Under the pieces are notes generated by a model. The model was not told where the DNA came from. It worked only from the letters and a program-made list of their open reading frames with translations, and did not search any database. Source: Akkermansia sp. (GTDB taxonomy: Bacteria > Verrucomicrobiota > Verrucomicrobiia > Verrucomicrobiales > Akkermansiaceae). Taken from it: a stretch of DNA of 48,092 nucleotides. Both the position numbers and the translations under genes were made by a program. Position 1 is the first letter of the stretch, and each line of letters starts with the position of its first letter. The stretch covers positions 1 through 48,092 of the forward strand of contig JAFQGF010000049.1 of NCBI GenBank assembly GCA_017415555.1, written 5' to 3'. Positions 34,272 through 41,846 of this stretch are shown piece by piece.

Positions 34272-34397
34272 GAAGAACTCGCTGTCGCTCGTGGTGAATA
34301 ATGGAGCTGGCGCTCCATGGTGAAAATAGGGCTGCGCCCTAGGTGAAAAATGCGCCCTTGCGGGCGCATGGTGAAGAATGGGGCTCCAGCCCCATGG
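34272..34397. repeat. Tandem array of palindromes with GGTGAA linkers
   Basis: Five palindromes of differing sequence follow each other at 22-26 base intervals: around 34277-34291, ATGGAGCTGGCGCTCCAT (34301-34318), AGGGCTGCGCCCT (34328-34340), ATGCGCCCTTGCGGGCGCAT (34350-34369) and ATGGGGCTCCAGCCCCAT (34378-34395). Each of the first four is followed by GGTGAA plus a short A/T/G run. Only the linker is conserved; the palindromes differ. The array ends 14 bases beyond the stop of the HAD-FolB gene, so that gene's transcript would read through it as stem, ATTTTTCACC, stem and so on. Confidence 0.85.
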
Positions 34398-34409
34398 ATT
34401 AAAACTGGC

Positions 34410-35384
34410 TTAGCGGACTGTTTTAACCGAAGTAGACTTCAGCTGGGGCAGGATGTATTTATGTAGCTCCACCTCAGCATGGGTGGCACCGAATTCCTGC
34501 ACGCAGCAGGTGACCAGCTTGCGAGCCAGGGTTTCCAGCAGGATGGTGGGTTCTGCCTTTGCTATTGAAGCCAGGCGGCAGGAGAGCGCGTCGTAGTCAA
34601 TGGTTCGGGCAATATCTTCTCCCATGGCTGCAAAGGAGCAGGGGGGCGTGAGGGTGATGTCTGCCGTGAGCCGCTGTGGGGTGGCGCGTTCCTCCTCGGG
34701 CACGCCGATGTGGCAGTGAAGCTCCAGCCCGTTGAGGCAGATGCGGTCTGCTGCCGGGGGCGGACATTTGGCCAGTAGGCTTTGCAAGACACCCAGGTGG
34801 GGAACAGTCATTTCCGGTTCTGCTTCGGCCAGCTGGGTGGGATTGTTATAGCCGGTCAGGGTGCCGATGCCTGTGATGCCGGCGCAGTGGGCGGCACGGA
34901 TATCGTGCTGCATATCACCGATGAAGGCAGTTTCCTCGGGCACGAGGCCATGCTGTTGCATGAGGGTGGCAATGTAGTGCTCCTTGTTATGGATACCGGA
35001 GTGGATGTGCTCAAAATAGTCGTACATGCCCAGCTGGCGAGCCTGCTCTTCAAAGGCTTTCGGATCCATGCTGGTGAGGATGAAGCAGCGGATGCCACGG
35101 GCGCGGCACCACTGTACAAACTCGCGGGCATGCGGTATGAGCGTTACTCCCACAGTGGAAGCGGCAAAGGCCTTGCGATAGTAGTTCTCCAGGTCTTCCA
35201 GGCGAGCCTCAGGTATTTTCACCGCGTAGTAATCCGGGTAGGGGAGCTGGAACTCTTCGCGGAAGGCGGTTCGATCCAGCGGGGCGCGTCCATACTGAGC
35301 CAGCACATAGTTGGTGGCCTCGATGGTGAGTGCCATATCATCGCACATCGTGCCGGACCAGTCGAAGAGAATATTGCGAAACAC
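34410..35384 (-). CDS. HAD phosphatase fused to dihydroneopterin aldolase (FolB)
   Basis: 324 residues, GTG start. Residues 1-205 form a HAD hydrolase: motif I is FDWSGT (nucleophile Asp8; Ser10 replaces the usual second Asp), then a helical cap, motif II T-S-M (104-106), Lys134, and motif IV GDMQHD (156-161). Residues 213-324 are a complete FolB domain: I-C-L-N-G-L-E-L-H-C-H-I-G-V-P-E-E-E, Tyr264 in TIDYDAL, LLETLARKLV, and the catalytic-type Lys309 in ELHKYILPQ. FolB cleaves dihydroneopterin to hydroxymethyl-dihydropterin in folate synthesis. The fused HAD could remove phosphate from dihydroneopterin phosphate, the step just before; that is inference from the fusion. It lies inside the repeat-bounded segment, with no strong promoter seen. 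Confidence 0.85.
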   Translation of the reverse strand: MFRNILFDWSGTMCDDMALTIEATNYVLAQYGRAPLDRTAFREEFQLPYPDYYAVKIPEARLEDLENYYRKAFAASTVGVTLIPHAREFVQWCRARGIRCFILTSMDPKAFEEQARQLGMYDYFEHIHSGIHNKEHYIATLMQQHGLVPEETAFIGDMQHDIRAAHCAGITGIGTLTGYNNPTQLAEAEPEMTVPHLGVLQSLLAKCPPPAADRICLNGLELHCHIGVPEEERATPQRLTADITLTPPCSFAAMGEDIARTIDYDALSCRLASIAKAEPTILLETLARKLVTCCVQEFGATHAEVELHKYILPQLKSTSVKTVR

Positions 35385-35387
35385 GAT

Positions 35388-35416
35388 GGAAAGTTTAATG
35401 CTTAAAGTTTAAAGGA
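35388..35416. repeat. AT-rich linker with AAAGTTTAA repeats
   Basis: The interval between the HAD-FolB gene and the next gene upstream contains AAGTTTAA twice (AAGTTTAATGCTTAAAGTTT and on). It resembles the AT-rich units at 33851 and 36407 in style, not in exact sequence. Confidence 0.5.
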
Positions 35417-35431
35417 AGGGGGGCGATGCCG

Positions 35432-36391
35432 TCAGTGAGTGGTGATTTGGCGTTTGGCTCGCTTATTGTGCAGTCGGTACTTTCGCACAGCATGCTTGAG
35501 CGCGGGGTTCACGAAGGGGTTATCCTTGCCAAAGCGTGCCCAGGGACCACCCGGCACGAGGGAGAAATCCACAAAGCGCCAGTGCACATTGGCTGTGCCG
35601 CCCTTAATGCCCAGATAATCACGCACCGCCGGGGAGATATCGATGCCGGCCCCCTTGTTGGCCTTGTTTTTGGGGCGCGCATTGCCGAACACATATTGCC
35701 AGTCGTCTGTAACGAAGGGGCCGCAGTCCTCCCACTGGGCAAAGCAGTAACGCCCATTGTAATATATCTGTACCCAGGTACCCCGGCATACGGATTCGTA
35801 CTTCCCATCCTTGTCGCGGCGGTACCAGGGGATCACCTTTGGCGCCTCGGGCTTGGGACCTCCCTTCTGGATGTCGTTGTAGGGCAGCGCCACATAGAAG
35901 GGATTGAGTTGCGGCGTGAACGCCAGGGGCGCATAGGTGCGGGGACAACGGTTGGCGGGGTTAGGGTCGTCAAAACCTCCATAGTTGTCGTCCCAAGCGC
36001 TGTCCCAGCTGCTGGCGGTGTTGGGGGTGGGGTTGTTCCTGGTGGGGCGTTCGCCTATATAGAAATAGGTGGCAGTGATGTCGAAATGCCAGGGGAAGGC
36101 CCCGGCGCGCTTGGCCGTGGGGGTCAGTTTGGGATCCGGGAAGTTTTTGCGGTGGCTCTGGTCGATGCTGGGCTTGAGTGGCCCGGCTTTGATGGATGCG
36201 GCCTTAGCCCGCTCACGGCTCAGCCTGCGCAGTTCTTCCCTTGTGCGGGGGGAGGCACTGCTGCTTTTGCGGCGCAGGGAGACGGCCTTTTTTGCACTGT
36301 TGGCAGATGCCCCATACCCCTGCGCCTCCGCTGTCGGTAACAGGCAGAGCAACGCAGCAATCATTCCCCATCTATACAGCTTCCCGGTCAA
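35432..36391 (-). CDS. Secreted double-psi beta-barrel (RlpA-like) protein
   Basis: 319 residues with a TTG start at 36391; an ATG at 36364 is the alternative but lacks the basic start of the signal peptide (K-L-Y-R-W-G then a hydrophobic core ending A-E-A). A basic, low-complexity stretch (30-75) follows. The C-terminal part (about 160-262) has CFAQWEDCGPF and GAGIDISPAVRDYLGI, the strand and helix pattern of RlpA-like double-psi barrels, where an Asp lies in the active site of lytic transglycosylases. A role in cell-wall processing is possible but the core before it is unusual. Two Cys (202, 216, 223 region) could form a disulfide. It lies between nadB and the HAD-FolB gene. Confidence 0.75.
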   Translation of the reverse strand: MTGKLYRWGMIAALLCLLPTAEAQGYGASANSAKKAVSLRRKSSSASPRTREELRRLSRERAKAASIKAGPLKPSIDQSHRKNFPDPKLTPTAKRAGAFPWHFDITATYFYIGERPTRNNPTPNTASSWDSAWDDNYGGFDDPNPANRCPRTYAPLAFTPQLNPFYVALPYNDIQKGGPKPEAPKVIPWYRRDKDGKYESVCRGTWVQIYYNGRYCFAQWEDCGPFVTDDWQYVFGNARPKNKANKGAGIDISPAVRDYLGIKGGTANVHWRFVDFSLVPGGPWARFGKDNPFVNPALKHAVRKYRLHNKRAKRQITTH

Positions 36392-36406
36392 AATCGTCGC
36401 TTCTAA

Positions 36407-36438
36407 TTCGTAACTCGTAAATCAAAAATCGTAAATCC
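36407..36438 (-). repeat. 32-bp inverted repeat, right copy
   Basis: Reverse complement of 33851-33882 with one mismatch. It starts four bases past the end of nadB and lies directly before the double-psi barrel gene. Confidence 0.85.
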
Positions 36439-36441
36439 TGT

Positions 36442-38040
36442 TCACCAGTTGTGAATCACGCTTGGGCGAGCCACGGGCAGTTTGTCCGGAGCATCCAGCG
36501 TGAAGTGCAGCCCGCGGCTTTCCTGGCGGCGGATGGCGCAATCCACAATCAGCGATGCCGTCAGTGCCAGATTCCGCAGGTCGATAATCTCGGGCGTCAC
36601 GCGGTATCCCCAGTAGTACTCGTTGATTTCTCGGTTGATGTTGCGCAGTCGGGTGGCTGCGCGCTGCAGGCGGTGATTCGTACGTACGATGCTCACATAG
36701 TCCGTCATGGTACGGCGCACTTCGTCCCAGCAGTGGTAGAGAATTGCCAGGTCGTCGCGCTCCGCTTTCTCGCCATGCACCCATTCCGGGATGGGATATT
36801 CCTCCATCTTGTGAGCCAAGGGAAGACGAGTCAGCATGGTGGACAGTGCCCGCTTGGAGATGACCACGCACTCCAGCAGAGAATTGCTGGCCAGACGGTT
36901 TGCGCCGTGCAGCCCGGTGCAGCCGCTCTCTCCGGCGGCAAAGAGGCCGCGCAGGCTCGTCTGGCCGTTGGTGTTTGTCTGGATGCCGCCGCACTGGTAG
37001 TGGGCAGAGGGGACAACGGGTATCATATCTACCTCCGCATCAACTCCATAGCTCTTGCAGGTTTCGTAAATGTAGGGGAATCGCTCGGCCATGAATCCCC
37101 TGGGCTTGTGTGTCATGTCCAGGTACATGCAGGGGTGGCCGGTGCGCAGAATTTCGCTGTTGATGGCGCGTGCCACGATATCGCGCGGCGCCAGGCTCTT
37201 GCGGGAGTCGTATTTCTGCATGAACTCCCTGCCATCCGGTCCGCGCAGAATGCCTCCCTCGCCGCGCACTGCCTCAGAGATCAGGAAGGTGAGTCCTTCG
37301 CGGTCCGAGGATTTGGGGTTGTAGAAGGTGGTGGGATGGAACTGCACAAACTCCATGTTGGAGATGTTTGCCCCGGCGCGCCAGGCCATTGCCACACCAT
37401 CCCCTGTTGCAGTAGCGGGATTTGTGGTGTACATATACACACGTCCCGTGCCGCCTGTTGCCAGCATGATGCGGTCGCAGCGGAAGATGTCTACCTCACC
37501 CGTGGCCGGGTTCAGCACATAGGCCCCCAGAACACGGTCCTCCGTCACGCAGCCCAGTTTGGCCGTTGTGATGAGGTCGATGGCTATGCGGTGGTCCAGC
37601 AGTTCAATATTCGGGTGGTTTTTCACTCGCTCCAGCAGCTTGGTACTTATCTCCAGCCCCGTGGTGTCCTTGGCATGCAGAATGCGGCGTTTGCCGTGTC
37701 CGCCCTCGCGTCCCAAGTCAAACTCTCCATCGTTTTCTTTGTCAAAATCCACGCCCCACTCCAGCAGCTCTCGGATTGCCTCCGGTGCCTCCGTCACAAT
37801 TGTGCGCACGGCTTCCTCATCGCACAGCCCTGCGCCGGCGTCCAGCGTGTCGGCCACATGCTCTTCAAATGTATCATTCTTGTCAATCACGGCGGCAATG
37901 CCGCCCTGTGCCTTTGCCGAGCTGCTTACCAGCGGGTCGCTCTTGCAAAGAACAATCACCTTGCCATGGTCGGCCGCGCGCAGGGCAAAACTCAGCCCTG
38001 CCACGCCGCTGCCTATCACGAGAAAGTCGCTTGTAATCAT
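36442..38040 (-). CDS. nadB: L-aspartate oxidase
   Basis: 532 residues from the ATG at 38040 (MITSDFLVIGSGVAG); the in-frame ATG 12 codons earlier gives a tail that does not match the family. The flavoprotein oxidises aspartate to iminoaspartate for NAD synthesis. FAD-binding GSGVAG (10-15), AQGGIAAVIDKNDTFEEH, LATGGTGRVY, FVQFHPTTF, the active-site Arg in APRDIVARAI and H-Y-Q-C-G-G-I are all present, and the C-terminal three-helix bundle follows. These separate it from succinate dehydrogenase, as does the P-V-V-P-S-A-H-Y context. nadA and nadC are not in the window. Confidence 0.94.
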   Translation of the reverse strand: MITSDFLVIGSGVAGLSFALRAADHGKVIVLCKSDPLVSSSAKAQGGIAAVIDKNDTFEEHVADTLDAGAGLCDEEAVRTIVTEAPEAIRELLEWGVDFDKENDGEFDLGREGGHGKRRILHAKDTTGLEISTKLLERVKNHPNIELLDHRIAIDLITTAKLGCVTEDRVLGAYVLNPATGEVDIFRCDRIMLATGGTGRVYMYTTNPATATGDGVAMAWRAGANISNMEFVQFHPTTFYNPKSSDREGLTFLISEAVRGEGGILRGPDGREFMQKYDSRKSLAPRDIVARAINSEILRTGHPCMYLDMTHKPRGFMAERFPYIYETCKSYGVDAEVDMIPVVPSAHYQCGGIQTNTNGQTSLRGLFAAGESGCTGLHGANRLASNSLLECVVISKRALSTMLTRLPLAHKMEEYPIPEWVHGEKAERDDLAILYHCWDEVRRTMTDYVSIVRTNHRLQRAATRLRNINREINEYYWGYRVTPEIIDLRNLALTASLIVDCAIRRQESRGLHFTLDAPDKLPVARPSVIHNW

Positions 38041-38066
38041 CGTATGATGTGGTTCCTGTGCGCGCC

Positions 38067-38072
38067 ATTGTA
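38067..38072 (-). promoter_or_regulatory. Candidate -10 box of nadB
   Basis: On the minus strand TACAAT preceded by T-G-G (extended -10). No convincing -35 box is present. Confidence 0.45.
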
Positions 38073-38177
38073 CCACATTCTACCCTGTTCGTCACGCCAA
38101 ATGTTCATATTTTGCAGGTCAAACGTGTTTGAATTATGACACGCCGGTCATTTGTCCCTGGTAAGGGCGTTTTCTGC

Positions 38178-38205
38178 TTGACATTTGCAGCTTCGGCGCT
38201 ACAAT
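38178..38205 (+). promoter_or_regulatory. Promoter of the U32 gene (predicted leaderless)
   Basis: TTGACA (38178-38183), a 16-base spacer and TACAAT (38200-38205), with seven bases to the ATG at 38213, so transcription should start at or next to the A of the start codon. Confidence 0.88.
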
Positions 38206-38212
38206 CCCGCGC

Positions 38213-39475
38213 ATGCAGCAGGCATTGGAAATCATGGCTCCGGCGGGGTCTTTCGAATCATTGGCAGCGGCGCTGCGCGCCGGCGCAGACAGCGTTTATT
38301 TTGGCGTGGGTATGTTCAACATGCGGGCGCGTTCTACGGTGAACTTTACGCCCGAAGACCTGCCCAAAGTCGCCCGGCTGTGCCATGCCTGCAATGCCAA
38401 GGCTTATCTCACCTGCAATGTCATTATCTACGATGAGGAGCTGGAGGCCATGCAGGAATTGCTGCGGCAGGCCAAAGCTGCCGGGGTGGATGCTGTGATT
38501 GCGGCGGATCTTGCCGTCATTTCCTATGCCCACAGCATAGGGCTGGAGGTGCACATCTCCGTGCAGGCCAATGTGTGCAACCTGTCTGCTGTACGTTTTT
38601 TTGCGGCCTATGCGGATGTGATGGTTCTGGCGCGTGAGCTGAAGCTCTCCCAGATTCGCCACATCATCGATGGCATCCGCCGCGAAAATATCTGTGGTCC
38701 TTCCGGGCAGCAGGTTCGCATCGAAATCTTTGCTCATGGTGCCCTCTGCATCGGCATTTCCGGCAAATGCGGCATGAGCCTGGCCGCCTATAATCACAGC
38801 GCCAACCGCGGACAGTGTTTCCAGCTCTGCCGCCGTAAATATCGGGTGACCGACACGGAAACCGGCTTCGAGATGGACATTGACAATCAGTACATCATGT
38901 CCCCGAAAGACATTTGTACCATCCGCGTGATTGACCAGCTGGTGGAAGCCGGTGTGTCTGTTTTCAAGTTGGAAGGGCGTGGCCGCTCGGAGGCCTATGT
39001 TTCCACCGTTACGTCTGTATACAAGGAGGCCGTGTCTACCTGTTCCCGCGGTGAGTGGAGCCCGGAAAAAGTAGCCGCCTGGGAAGAAGAGTTGCTGCGC
39101 GTCTTTAACCGCCAGTTCTGGCATGGTGGCTATTATCTGGGCGAAGAGTGGGACACCTGGAGTGGCTGCTCCAACAGCCTGGCTCTGGAGCAGCGCCACC
39201 ACCTCGGCCGTATCATGCGCTGGTACCCCAAGGCCCGGGTGGCCGACATCCGGCTGGAAGCTCTCCCCCTTTCCCCGGGGGATAAGATTGAAATCACCGG
39301 CCCGACAACTGGCATTGTTCGCCTTACTGTGGCTGAGGTCCGCTGCGATGATGAAAATGGGGTTACGCAGGTTGTGCCTACTGTGCCCAAAGGGGAACAC
39401 GCCCTCGTTGCTGTGCCGGAAAAGGTACGCCATGGCGACAAGGTATACCTCGTCACACGCCGCAAATTGAAATAA
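38213..39475 (+). CDS. U32 family protein, TrhP (YegQ)-like
   Basis: 420 residues. The U32 signature EIFAHGALCIGISGKCGMSL (171-190) is complete; with Cys179, Cys186, Cys202 and Cys206 it gives the Cys set expected to bind an iron-sulfur cluster. MAPAGSFESLAAALRAGADS at the N-terminus and YIMSPKDICTI are typical. Although called peptidases, the characterised bacterial members TrhP and RlhA hydroxylate RNA (tRNA U34 and 23S rRNA C2501) using prephenate-derived chemistry. The length matches TrhP rather than the longer RlhA. Translation could also begin at the ATG at 38234, but the promoter spacing favours 38213. Confidence 0.88.
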   Translation: MQQALEIMAPAGSFESLAAALRAGADSVYFGVGMFNMRARSTVNFTPEDLPKVARLCHACNAKAYLTCNVIIYDEELEAMQELLRQAKAAGVDAVIAADLAVISYAHSIGLEVHISVQANVCNLSAVRFFAAYADVMVLARELKLSQIRHIIDGIRRENICGPSGQQVRIEIFAHGALCIGISGKCGMSLAAYNHSANRGQCFQLCRRKYRVTDTETGFEMDIDNQYIMSPKDICTIRVIDQLVEAGVSVFKLEGRGRSEAYVSTVTSVYKEAVSTCSRGEWSPEKVAAWEEELLRVFNRQFWHGGYYLGEEWDTWSGCSNSLALEQRHHLGRIMRWYPKARVADIRLEALPLSPGDKIEITGPTTGIVRLTVAEVRCDDENGVTQVVPTVPKGEHALVAVPEKVRHGDKVYLVTRRKLK

Positions 39476-39538
39476 ACACAGCCTCTGGTACCCCACGGGA
39501 AGGGGAGACAGGCAGCAGGCGAAATCGCCGGTGGCGGC

Positions 39539-39970
39539 TTAGCGGCTCCAGTTGTCGACGCGGCGGCTGAAGTCCTTTACCTGCTTGCCGAAGTAAGAGT
39601 CGTTGGTGCCCATAGCCAGGGTGGTGAAATTGAAGTCATTGCTGCTTTCCAGCCCATCTGTGGGGGTCACATAGTCCTTTTTGTCCACAGAATAGTGCAC
39701 TGTGGTCTGCTGCCCCACCTTGCCATAAGAGACAGAGAGGGTACGGTCTGCATTTGCACGCACCCAAGGCGCCTCTCCTACATCCAGAAGACGGCTGCAA
39801 ATGGTTTCATCTCCATATTTCACCACATGCACCGACTTGTTACTAAATGGGTAGAGTCCTATATGCGTCCAGGAAAAAGCCCCGATATTGAGAGTCTGAC
39901 TCTGCACACCCACCACAAGCACGCCCAGAAAAGCTACGGCTGCCACAACTGCTGTCAGATACTTTTTCAT
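39539..39970 (-). CDS. Membrane-anchored or secreted protein of unknown function
   Basis: 143 residues with an N-terminal hydrophobic segment (KKYLTAVVAAVAFLGVLVVG, about 2-21) that is either a signal peptide (possible cleavage after V-Q-S) or a membrane anchor. The rest is a beta-rich, polar domain that I do not recognise (SWTHIGLYPFSNKSVHVVKY and onward). It lies between the U32 gene and a small membrane protein gene that ends in its own terminator, so it is probably a single transcript. Confidence 0.7.
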   Translation of the reverse strand: MKKYLTAVVAAVAFLGVLVVGVQSQTLNIGAFSWTHIGLYPFSNKSVHVVKYGDETICSRLLDVGEAPWVRANADRTLSVSYGKVGQQTTVHYSVDKKDYVTPTDGLESSNDFNFTTLAMGTNDSYFGKQVKDFSRRVDNWSR

Positions 39971-40004
39971 TGCGGCGTTTAGACACGGTAGTCCCCCCGG
40001 GTGT

Positions 40005-40044
40005 TCAAAAGAAAAAGCCGTTGTTATAGTCTTACAACAACGGC
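40005..40044 (-). terminator. Terminator of the small membrane protein gene
   Basis: GCCGTTGTT pairs with AACAACGGC (40017-40025, 40036-40044); on the minus strand TTTTTCTTTTG follows. Confidence 0.87.
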
Positions 40045-40068
40045 GGAAATACGTTCTTAACTGGCTAC

Positions 40069-40248
40069 TCAGCGATTACGAATGGCAGAAACAAGCAGCC
40101 AGATGGCCCATACAATATCCAGGCCGAAAAAGGCAAAAAACGCGGTGCGATAACCGCCGGGCTGCATATCGATGGCATACATCAGAAAGAAAATGCCAAG
40201 GGCTGCAAACAGTGCGCTGCGGATAAATTTACCTGTGCGAGTGTTCAT
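40069..40248 (-). CDS. Small two-helix membrane protein
   Basis: 59 residues from the ATG at 40248. After a basic start (MNTRTGKFIR) come two hydrophobic helices, about 10-24 and 34-54, joined by the loop D-M-Q-P-G-G-Y-R. No family is recognised. The gene is 63 bases after the FKBP gene in the same direction, and a strong terminator follows, so the two probably share a transcript. Confidence 0.65.
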   Translation of the reverse strand: MNTRTGKFIRSALFAALGIFFLMYAIDMQPGGYRTAFFAFFGLDIVWAIWLLVSAIRNR

Positions 40249-40311
40249 GGTTGAGAGTGTGTTGTAGTACGCCCCTGCGGCCGGAAATGTCACCCGCAGG
40301 GGCGCAGAAAA

Positions 40312-40950
40312 TTACTTGGTCAGCGAGATGAGCTCCATCTCGAAAATAAGTGTGGAGTTCGGGCCGATGCTGCCGGGGCCATTGGCACCGTAGGCCAGAT
40401 TGGCCGGGATGGTCACCTTCCACTTGGCTCCCACTGGCATAAGCTTCAGGGCCTCGGTGAATCCGGGAATCACCTGTCGAATATTGAACTTAACAGGCTG
40501 GCGGGATTGGTCAAACACCGTGCCGTCCACCAGTGTTCCCTTGTACATCACTTCTGCGGTGGGGGCGTCGCCGTGTACAGCCGCATCATATTTCTCGCTG
40601 CCGCCGGCTACCAATACCTCATACTGCAGGCCACTTTCGGTGGTGGTCACCTCCGGGCGCTTGCCGTTCTCCTCCATGTAAATACGCCCCTTTTCCAAGT
40701 TGGCTTCGCCTGCCTTCTTGCCTCGCTCCTGCAGCATGCTCACAAAGGCGTTCTGGTATTCCTCCACCTTCTCATCAATAAGGCTCATGTCCATATCGCC
40801 GGAGATACCGTCTTTCACACCCTTAGCCAGAGTCTCAGCCACTACATCATCTGCCTCGATGCCGGGGAGCATCTGGGGCAGCATCTGGCTGCCCAGGCGG
40901 TAGCCAATGAGGTAGCCCATCACTTTCTTCATTTTGTCCTGATCGGTCAT
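40312..40950 (-). CDS. FKBP-type peptidyl-prolyl isomerase
   Basis: 212 residues from the ATG at 40950. The N-terminal helical part (about 1-95: YLIGYRLGSQMLPQMLPGIE and following) is the dimerisation region seen in Mip/FkpA/FklB-type proteins. The FKBP domain (about 105-212) has G-T-L-V-D-G-T-V-F-D-Q-S, V-I-P-G-F-T-E-A-L and the A-Y-G-A-N-G...I-G-P-N-S-T-L-I-F-E-M-E-L core, so the active-site residues are kept. There is no signal peptide, so it is cytoplasmic, more like FklB. The promoter is six bases from the ATG, predicting a leaderless mRNA. Confidence 0.9.
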   Translation of the reverse strand: MTDQDKMKKVMGYLIGYRLGSQMLPQMLPGIEADDVVAETLAKGVKDGISGDMDMSLIDEKVEEYQNAFVSMLQERGKKAGEANLEKGRIYMEENGKRPEVTTTESGLQYEVLVAGGSEKYDAAVHGDAPTAEVMYKGTLVDGTVFDQSRQPVKFNIRQVIPGFTEALKLMPVGAKWKVTIPANLAYGANGPGSIGPNSTLIFEMELISLTK

Positions 40951-40956
40951 GTGTCC

Positions 40957-40986
40957 ATTGTAACACAGGCGCCTGCCCCGTGGCAA
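40957..40986 (-). promoter_or_regulatory. Promoter of the FKBP gene (predicted leaderless)
   Basis: On the minus strand TTGCCA (40981-40986), an 18-base spacer and TACAAT (40957-40962), with six bases to the ATG. Confidence 0.78.
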
Positions 40987-41096
40987 GCAGACGAAAAGTC
41001 ATACACGGAGCAGATGTAAATCCTGATATGGCTTTCTTATCCCGCTGCAGGGCCTCTGTCATTTAGATGAGTCTGCTGTGTTTCTCTATTTTTTTG

Positions 41097-41126
41097 TTGC
41101 CATAGGGGTATGCTCTATGGTAGTAT
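41097..41126 (+). promoter_or_regulatory. Promoter of the FHA gene (predicted leaderless)
   Basis: TTGCCA (41097-41102), an 18-base spacer and TAGTAT (41121-41126). The ATG at 41136 is nine bases beyond the -10 box. Confidence 0.75.
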
Positions 41127-41135
41127 ACGCGAAAC

Positions 41136-41828
41136 ATGGGTAGTCCCTCAACAGGTGGAGAAGAACGAATCGAGACGATGAAGGCGCGAGTGCAGTCGCT
41201 CGAAGCGGAGCTCGCCTGTGCCCGGGCTGCGTTGACGGTGGAAAGCTCCCGAGTGCTTGCGGATGGCAGCGAAGTAACGTTCGGTTCCCACCAGAACAGC
41301 GATTTTGTGACATCGCTCTCCGGTTTTGCCTCGAGTAAGCCGGACGATGAGCATGAGGAGTCCCTGCCCGGCATTATGCTGATGCCATTGCAGCGTTTTG
41401 ACGCTCTGCGGCGTAAGTGGAAACTGGGGCAGGGATTGCCCATTTCTGCAGATTGCGGTTGCCCCTGTGCCGGGGGCGGGAATGAGGCGGCGGTCAGTGG
41501 ACGCCTGCGTCTTTTGGGGTTGCTTGAAGATGGTACGCCATGGGAATATGGGGTAACGTTCCGCGAGCTGGCACGCGAGGGTGGAATTACCTTGGGGCGC
41601 GCCCCGGAGGAGTGTGATGCCGTTTTGCTCGATGAGAGTGTGTCGCGCGTTCATGCCCGCCTGGAGCTCGCATCGCAGGGGGTGGTAATCTCGGATATCC
41701 ACTCAACAAACGGACTGATGGTGAATGATGTGGAGGTGACAGCGTATGCTCCGCAGCTTTCCTTGACGCATGGCTCGGTTTTGCGGATTGGTGAGGTGCC
41801 GCTCCGCGTGGAATTTTTTACACGTTAA
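41136..41828 (+). CDS. FHA-domain protein
   Basis: 230 residues. Residues about 10-40 form a short coiled coil (ERIETMKARVQSLEAELACA), then a variable linker with C-G-C-P-C, then an FHA domain at about 135-228. The phosphothreonine-binding residues are present: G-R in LGRAPEECDAV, S-x-x-H in SVSRVHARL, and N-G in HSTNGLMVND. It should bind a phosphorylated protein in the cytoplasm. It lies 18 bases before the fucosidase gene, in the same direction and probably on the same mRNA, which is an odd pairing. No kinase gene is near except the tyrosine kinase at 7.6 kb. Confidence 0.87.
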   Translation: MGSPSTGGEERIETMKARVQSLEAELACARAALTVESSRVLADGSEVTFGSHQNSDFVTSLSGFASSKPDDEHEESLPGIMLMPLQRFDALRRKWKLGQGLPISADCGCPCAGGGNEAAVSGRLRLLGLLEDGTPWEYGVTFRELAREGGITLGRAPEECDAVLLDESVSRVHARLELASQGVVISDIHSTNGLMVNDVEVTAYAPQLSLTHGSVLRIGEVPLRVEFFTR

Positions 41829-41846
41829 TTGAATAAATAATACAGT

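Larger units (their letters stand above)
33764..34409. other. Palindrome-rich non-coding region
   Basis: About 650 bases with no gene but with about a dozen short GC-rich hairpins, each different in sequence: for example 33892-33907, 33934-33953, 34027-34044 (CCCCACC/GGTGGGG), 34088-34102, 34126-34162, 34175-34191 and 34206-34261. The last 130 bases are a regular array described separately. On the left is the AT-rich repeat GATTTACGA. The content is much richer in palindromes than any other gap in the window. Confidence 0.8.

Noticed and set aside
34272..34397. CRISPR array
   Set aside because: Units are 22-26 bases, the 'spacers' are palindromes, the conserved part is only 6-10 bases, and no cas genes are near.
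33851..34409. Integron attC array
   Set aside because: No integrase, no attC-like core sites, and the hairpins do not alternate with gene cassettes.
36451..38139. Long open frame (562 codons) on the plus strand
   Set aside because: Antisense shadow of nadB.
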